Below, one piece after another: positions 57,453 through 64,000 of a stretch of DNA of 64,000 nucleotides. The position numbers were made by a program, and so were the translations under genes. The stretch is from contig NBAY01000009.1 in the NCBI GenBank assembly GCA_002794775.1, positions 496,001-560,000 on the forward strand, given 5' to 3'. The notes beneath the pieces were generated by a model. The model did no database searches. It saw only the letters and a program-made list of their open reading frames with translations, and was not told the origin of the DNA. This DNA is from Porodaedalea pini (lineage: Eukaryota > Basidiomycota > Agaricomycetes > Hymenochaetales > Hymenochaetaceae). The first letter of the stretch is position 1, and every line of letters begins with the position of its first letter.

Positions 57453-59793
57453 ATGTTCAACGCCCAACTCTTATACTGCTTCGTAGTTGCGTCAGCGGCG
57501 CTCGCGGCGCCTGCCGTAAGTAACAGCGAGTCTCTAGTCTCTCCCTCCTTAGCTGCTTCCTCTCCTCCTTCTATCTCTCCCGTCGTCACGTCTGCTTTTT
57601 CCAGTGCTCTTCTCTTGTCGTCGGTATCTGCCGAATCATCTGCAGCACAGCCGTCTAGCGGCTCGGCTGTCGCAACCGCCCCATCCGAAGCACAGACCGT
57701 TGCGCCGGCCAGCGATGACCCGAACAACCAGGTCTTTCCGCAGGATACCAATGACACGCCAGAGGCCATTAACGGACAGCTCGGCGCCACTATTATCTTT
57801 CCCGATAATACAGTACTCGATCAGCAAAATCCGGATACACTTGCACCTCCCTCAACTGACCAAGGCACAGTGTAAGTCACGTAAATGTCGCAAAGAGAAG
57901 CGCTCACCTAAATTTTCTTAGTGGAAACGCGAAATGGCCTTTTAGTTTGAGTCACAATCGTCTCCAGACCGGAGGCTGGGCGCGCCAGCAAAATTGTGAG
58001 TAGTCCCATTTGAAACATTAATATTGGTCAACATTTTGTAATCGTCATTTTTACAGTGGATGTTATGCCACTCGCTACGAACATGTAAGTATTCCATTTT
58101 CTTCTCTCAGCCGGTTGCGCCTAAGCGCTTTCACCTTCAGGGCATCTGTTAATATGCGTCTTCAAGCGGGTGCTGTCCGGTAAGCTTCGCGTTAAACCAT
58201 ATCCGTGCTATCCGAATTTATTTACCTACTTAACTAGTGAACTCCACTGGCACTCGACGGCAGAAGTAAGATACCAAAGATTTCTTTTATCTTACTTCCG
58301 TTTACTGACCGTTGTCTTCAGTGGGCTTTCGTCTTGAAGGTTATTTCAATCTCATTGGGAACGCAGAAGCAACGTCATGTGCTAATAGTAAACATGCTAA
58401 ATAGGGAAGTACCGTTGTCACCGCCGTCAACACCGACGGCCAGGTATTCGCCGACACAGTGGTAAGTTCACTATGTGCACACACACACACACACACACCA
58501 TGTATCATTAAATTTCTTCGCATAGAATGCAGGCGATCTATGGTACTTTCCCGCTGGAATACCTCACTCCCTCCAAGCCACAAATGACGATCCCGATGGG
58601 TCCGAGTTTCTCCTGGTCAGTCGTGTACTTTTGCTCATGCCTCCAGCGTAGTTATTCATGTTCTCTGCTTAAAACTATAAGGTCTTCGATAACGGTTCCT
58701 TCAGCGAAGATGACACATTCCTATTGACGGACTGGACTGCCCACATACCGAAAGAAGTCCTAGCAAAGAACTTCCAGGTCAACATCTCTGCATTTGACCA
58801 TATCCCGTCAAAGGAGCTATACATTTTCCCGGCTGGTGAGTAGACCGTCTAATCCGCGAAACCTTCCTGGCTCTTATCAACGGCGCTTCAGCTGTTCCTC
58901 CGAAGAATGAACAAGCACCATCGAGTCCTGCAGGAACTGTGCCCAATCCCTTCACGTTCAAACTTTCGCAAGCCCCATCGATCCCATTGGCAGGTGGTTC
59001 GTGGAAAATATTTGATCCCAGTGTCTTCGCCGTTGCCACCACTATTGTCGGCGCCATCGTCACTGTCGAGCCTGGTGCGATGAGGTGCGTCACGATTCTC
59101 CGCACCGGAATCTAAAGCAACGCCTGATTGATGATTACTAAAACAGGGAGCTTCACGTCAGTCCTGCAAATTGTGCGCTCAGTTGTCAACGATTTCACTA
59201 ACAGCTTCATATAGTGGCACCCGACTCAACCTGAATGGAGTTATTTCCTGTACGCCACTATCTTTTGCTCTCAACAGACATCATGGGCGCTGATTGGAAT
59301 TTATCTTCTTTATTGCAGCACTGGCACAGCGCGCATGACCCTTTTCGCTGCTAACTCTAATGCGCAGACATTCGACTATCAGGTATGGCGTTCTACAGCA
59401 TCCCAATATTCGAAGGTGTACTCAATTGTTGCATCTTTAGCCGGGCGATATTGGTATGCGTTCTGGCCCAATTATCTAGTCGATGGTGCCCAATTCTTGT
59501 CTTTGTTCAGGCTACGTCCCGCCGTCTTTCGGCCACTTTATTGAAAATACTGGCAACACCACTCTCCAATACCTAGAGCTTTTCAATTCAGGTGAGGCTA
59601 CCCCGTTTCTCTCTGCTACAGAATTTTGATTATCTATTATTCATCAGATGTGGTTGAAGACATTAGTCTGGCGCAGTGGCTTGCGCTCACTCCACCGGAG
59701 CTCGTTAAGGCGCATCTGGACCTCGATGACGCGACGATCGCAAGCCTAAATAAGACGAAGCAGGTCGTCATCGGTCCATCAAAAGCAACATAA
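57453..59793 (+). CDS. Secreted bicupin oxalate decarboxylase
   Basis: Mn-dependent enzyme turning oxalate into formate and CO2 outside the cell. The signal peptide MFNAQLLYCFVVASAALAAP is followed by a Ser-rich stretch of about 60 residues. Cupin 1 has RELHWHSTAEWAFVLKG and GDLWYFPAGIPHSLQ. Cupin 2 has RELHWHPTQPEWSYFLTGTA and GDIGYVPPSFGHFIENTG. Both thus keep the HxH...E...H metal ligands. The C-terminus LNKTKQVVIGPSKAT ends at a TAA at 59791. More than ten exons, with introns inside both cupin motifs. A plain oxalate oxidase is less likely given two cupins. Confidence 0.92.
58478..58499 (+). repeat. (CA)n microsatellite in an oxalate decarboxylase intron
   Basis: About eleven CA units lie just after the donor at 58462. 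They are non-coding. Confidence 0.85.
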
Positions 59794-62391
59794 TTGTCCT
59801 ATTCACGATTTGTTCCGTTTTCTCGCGTTTACTGTGGAGGCCTTTTTTTGTTTTTGAAAAGTAATGATGGCAATGACGATTTCTTGTTTATGGTTGTAAT
59901 ATAAAGGATGTACTTGCGTTCTGAGTGTTTTGTCCTGCTTGTTTGTCTGGATTTGATAAATGAATGCTTGATGTCCTTTCATGATGTTTGTTTTAAGTTG
60001 CTTTATCGACGTACATGATCTGCACCAATCCTCGACCTATGTTGCCAACTCCTTCAACACGCGAACGACGTCAACCAGACGCGCAAATCTCACGATAGAG
60101 AAACGGGTTTGAAAACCTGTCATAGCTGTATTGTACTTCAGAGCTCGACGGTAATCCTTATCTGATTCAAGTATAATCAACCTTCACTTACAGAGTGAGC
60201 TGCGTGATTCTCGACCTACATGTAGCCAACACGCTCCTTGTTGCCGAACTGCATCGATGACACCCTTGTCTACTCGCAGTTCTACGCCCGGAGAAACCGT
60301 TCACCAGTGCGAGCGTGCCGCACATGATCCATTGAGGGGCTCGTGCATCGCGCGTTCTGCAATGGGACAGAAGTCCGTCTCCTGCCGTCATGCGATGTGA
60401 GAGCTGCCAGCCGTCATTAACGGCCTCCTCTTAGACACACATACTGGGGAGCATCGCAGGAGACTCCGCCTTTACTCCCTCGATCCTCCTGCCGAGCTCG
60501 AAGTTCTCATGTTGGTATCCCACCCGAACGTCGAAACACTAGCCACACCCTTCCCACCAACACTCGCGCCTGTGTACTACGCATGAAGCCATCTCCCGGA
60601 GCGTACCTCCACCTATTGGTCGATTCATAAAAGTGAATGTTATCCCCACAGAATTCATGTGACAAATTGCGTACGTACGTCCTCCGCTAAGAGTCAAGAA
60701 CCGGGTATAGCACATGATACCACGAATAGAGACCAGACCATTCATTCCTCGCAGTCTCGACTCCCTCTGAATGGTATAGTGATAAGAGAAGAAGTCCGCC
60801 AGGTCTATACAAAGGCAGAACGGAGCACAGATCAGCATTCACGAGTTTGGGGTAAGAGTAAAGTTCATGGACGCACGAGTGTATCATTCGAAGCCACATT
60901 CCAAATCCCGAAGGTGCGTGAGTCTGTTCGGCTGCAGGAACCCCAAGCATAGCAGGGACAATTTGTAAGTATCCTGAAGCCAGTACTGAGCGCCGTAAGA
61001 CAATTCACAAGGATAAGGTCGGATTCTATGCCTGGTCCAAAGTAGAGGTGGAAGATAGCCCGCGACAGACACGGTCCAGATCCATTGAAAGATATGGATA
61101 AGAGCGACTTGCTAAATTCTGACCGGCGAGTACCATAATTGAGCTCGAGCAGAGTTCGTATACATCCTCCCGCAAAGCGCTGGCCTGCCTAGATTTATAG
61201 GGAGTGTATCGGCGATTGAGTGGGCGTAAGGAAGCTGAGAGCAAAAGGGAATAATGGACTATTCCCGAATCCATCCGGACATTCTAAGACGGACTATATC
61301 GACTAATAAGGCCGGGCCGTTTGTACATATACAGAAGAATGGAAGTAAATAAGGAGCATCCTCTATATCGAGACCTTCCATTGACGGGAATAGGTTCAAG
61401 ATTTCGGGGTAACTTTATGTTGAGCGCGGAGATACCTTCCGTTTCCGAGAGTCAGGAGTCTACACGTCATTAGGTTGGGCCAAATGACATCTCGAGACCC
61501 TCCGCGGCAAGGAACAGAAGCCATTCCAGTTAGAAGCTCGTGACAAAAAAATGCCTAATACATGCTGTCGGCCCGTTCTTCAAGAGTGCCTTGAATTATT
61601 CCTGTGCCATTCGACTACTTCTTGGTCATATCAGCAATGCAAGAGTCGAAGAGAGCTCACAAAGTATATGTTTCTTGACCGGTGATCGGAGCTCGCTGGC
61701 TTTGCAGTTCCATACAACCATTTCGCCACTCATGGATGCAATCCTACTAGATGTAGTATATAGCTCGAGCAGCTCCAGGGTAGAATAGGACAGCAGTAAT
61801 TCGGGGGAATGAAGGAGAGATAGAGATTGAGTATTCCATTCTTCCTCCCCTCTGCAGTAGTGGGCCATAGTAAACCAGTAGTCAGGATCTCAACAGACAT
61901 CAATTTCGTCGCGGAAGTCCCAGGGCAGAGTATTTCTCCACTCCTTTATCCGAGGCCAAGACAATACGGCAAGTTTAATAGCCATACATGGCTTCATGAT
62001 GGAGCTCGACCCATTCCAGGTCGTATGTATCCTAGGCTATGTATACTACTACATAGTACGCCCGAGTCCGATTTTCCGAATTCCGAGAGGACCGAGACTG
62101 TAGGCAGTTCTGCGAGTGAGTCCTTCCGGCATTGATACGCCCTAGACCCACACCAGTGTGTCTTGAGCACAGAAGTGTGGGCTCGAAGAGATCAGTTGCC
62201 GCAGTGTCAAGGTGTTTCTGAGACTGTCAGTTACTTACTAGGTAGGTCACGATTTTTGTGAAGTTTCAAGTGTGCCCAAACAAACAGTGGGCACGTGACC
62301 TGCGCGTCGCGTCGCGTTCACGCAGCGGTTCAACTCAGATCAACCCTCTTCCACAGTTTGACTTCCCTTGATTTCTTTGCACTCTTTGACT
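59794..62391. other. Gene-poor interval upstream of SPC25
   Basis: 2.6 kb with short frames only. A repeated word (agctcgagcag) appears near 61141 and 61762. The 62280-62391 part, with CACGTGACC and a pyrimidine-rich stretch, is the likely SPC25 promoter. No gene is supported. Confidence 0.4.
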
Positions 62392-63435
62392 ATGACTGCA
62401 GCCATTGCAAACGCTCGACCCATTGACCTCGCCTCAATTCTTGAGTCTCAGAACCCCGTTATCGACTTGCACATCGAGGAGTTTGAGCGCACCTCGCGGC
62501 GCTTCCTCAAGGCTGTCACCGCCTACTCCGCCCGCGCGCTCGAGGAGATCGCGCAGCGCAGGACACGCCATGCTAGTGAGCTAAAACGCATCGCGGAGAA
62601 GACCGCACAAGTGGAGGCGGAAATTACCGCGTGCAAGATCAAGGAGATTGAGCTCATGCAGGGTAAGTCTCGTATCACTGTTGTTCAGAATGACGCGGAA
62701 TGATCGCTGACTGAAACTTGCTCTTGAACGTGGTCGACACAGTGCTCGAGCGAGAACAGACGGAGAAGAAGGAAGCAGAATCGGCAGTCGCGGAGCTTAA
62801 ACGCCAGTTCGCATCTGTGAAGGAAAAATGTGCGTCCGTGGACGCTGAGATCGATCAGTATACAGATGAGGTTAATAGTCTTCGAAGAGGTACGCTATCT
62901 CTATCTGTCATCGCGATGGATGGTTGAAGTACAGTGCGCCATCCCTCCCAGACAAGCAGAAAGACATGATCGTACTCGACACCCACGCGTCATGCGTGTC
63001 GCCAGAGCTCCGAGATTGCGAGACACGACTGCAATTCGTGCTCGAAGGCGTAGGACGTGCGTGATGCTTTCATGTCCTACTCTATCAACACAACTGAAAG
63101 TTAACGGTGCTGCAGAGGACAAGTTGCTTATGCGATTTTTACACATCGACCCTACCGAGCCACAACGCGAGTTCAGTATAGTCATCGACGCGTCAGATCG
63201 CGTATACCATGGTCCGTCTAACAATCCCATTGAGTTTGCTTCTCCCGAGTTTACCATATTGCCTCCCTGTGCTTCTACTCACTACGCGCCTCTCCTCGAT
63301 ATAGTACCACTGACGACCCCACCAATCCCAACGATCCCGCTGCTCGTCGACCAACTGAACAAGTCGCGGGATGTTTTTGCCTTCATCAAAAGCGTTCGAG
63401 CACATTTTCTCGAGATGGCTGGCGGGGCAAGATGA
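62392..63435 (+). CDS. SPC25: Kinetochore protein Spc25 (Ndc80 complex)
   Basis: Subunit of the Ndc80 complex that links centromeres to spindle microtubules. The start MTAAIANARPIDLASILESQ at 62392 is preferred over a non-ATG extension. A long coiled coil follows (LEEIAQRRTRHASELKRIAE; QTEKKEAESAVAELKRQFAS). The third exon frame carries SLPDKQKDMIVLDTHASC and CETRLQFVLEGVG. The globular RWD-type C-terminal domain has DKLLMRFLHIDPTEPQREFS, IVIDASDRVYHG and LNKSRDVFAFIKSVRAHFLE. The junction near 62890-62940 could not be fixed with certainty. Order and C-terminal motifs fit Spc25 well. Confidence 0.88.
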
Positions 63436-63641
63436 AACGTGGATGTCGAGAGCCGATATTCTTTCCCTTGTCTCTATATGGTGTATTTTTATCATGTGGT
63501 TTTCTTATTTCGAGCACTCGACCATCATTCGAACAGTCCGAAAGCAGTGCGTGGCATATCAAACTAGTGGTTATAATATAATGCATGCGTACGAGTCCGC
63601 TGTCCGTGCAGTAAAGGTATAAGAAAAAAGAGCAGTGGCCC

Positions 63642-64000
63642 TCAGAAAGCATGCCCCATCGTCGCCAGGGTCGCAACGACAGCCAGGAGGAGCGTCGTCA
63701 TCAAGGCTGTTTTGAAAGAGGATACTTCATCGCTCGTAGACGATGCTTGCGATGCACTAGGAAAATGCATATATTGAGTCGTGAAGTCTTCAATAGCATT
63801 AACGAGCGCTCATACCTCCCCGATGAGCTCGATGTAGCAGATGTAGCAGATGTTGCAGATGAGTTGGCTGCATTGCCAACGAGCCCGCTGGAGTTGAAGG
63901 CTTTTGTTGTGTTGGATTGGAGCGCCCACATCACGCCGCCCATTACATGCGCGAGGAACAGGTCATCCTGTTGCGTGAAACCAACGTCCGTCAAGCCCAA
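63642..64000 (-). CDS. GPI-anchored ThuA-like protein, C-terminal part
   Basis: Truncated by the window edge. The visible part begins LGLTDVGFTQQDDLFLAHVM then GGVMWALQSNTTKAFN, which resembles the end of the ThuA-like (trehalose-utilisation) domain. A Ser/Thr/Ala-rich linker with ATSATSAT repeats follows. An intron (about 63815-63760) joins in phase to the last exon, which ends KTALMTTLLLAVVATLATMG and HAF. A hydrophobic C-terminal end without charged residues after a small-residue region is typical of a GPI-anchor signal. The product is probably cell-wall or membrane bound. The domain call is moderate; the GPI call is good. Confidence 0.6.

Noticed and set aside
61130..61780. Repeated agctcgagcag words as a possible array
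   Set aside because: There are only two copies with no regular spacing, so it is not a CRISPR or satellite.

Overview
The window is nuclear DNA of a filamentous basidiomycete, most likely an Agaricomycete wood or litter decayer. This rests on dense genes on both strands, many phase-consistent introns of about 45-70 nt, a basidiomycete-type sesquiterpene synthase, a secreted bicupin oxalate decarboxylase, an intradiol dioxygenase, and housekeeping genes that read as fungal orthologues. No tRNA, rRNA, CRISPR or intact mobile element was found. The species was not identified.

Layout. 0-4 kb: two tandem HMG-box regulator genes with identical intron placement, flanking an apparently decaying glutamine-rich gene. 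4.6-8 kb: a compact chromatin/transcription group of ZNHIT1/Vps71, Swd2/WDR82 (with a GC-AG intron) and RPB5. 8.3-13 kb: a class A DnaJ chaperone, divergent from the rRNA methyltransferase Rcm1/NSUN5. 14.3-17.1 kb: branchpoint-binding protein BBP/SF1 and a small unrecognised five- or six-exon gene. 19.5-24.1 kb: a bZIP factor and uracil-DNA glycosylase. 24.4-27.7 kb: dolichol kinase. 27.8-32.4 kb: gene-poor. 32.5-37.9 kb: a sesquiterpene synthase, then a single reading frame that joins cystathionine beta-lyase to mevalonate kinase. 38-41.5 kb: a tandem segmental duplication holding an intact and a decayed intradiol dioxygenase. 41.6-52.5 kb: ATP synthase subunit g, urate oxidase, a C2H2 + Zn2Cys6 regulator, Pho88/Snd3, Get4 and two small orphans. 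52.5-57.4 kb: gene-poor, with a possible gypsy reverse-transcriptase scrap. 57.4-64 kb: oxalate decarboxylase, a gene-poor gap, kinetochore Spc25 and the 3' end of a GPI-anchored ThuA-like protein.

How the genes relate. Three isoprenoid enzymes lie within about 12 kb: dolichol kinase (polyprenol use), sesquiterpene synthase (FPP use) and mevalonate kinase (FPP supply). The mevalonate kinase is fused in frame to cystathionine beta-lyase and has no in-frame ATG of its own in the junction exon. This is the most unusual feature of the window. The DnaJ gene also stands out: its start codon appears split by an intron, and the Asp of its catalytic HPD loop comes from a 6-nt microexon. Gene boundaries come from splice-phase reasoning alone; exons not explicitly described are approximate.
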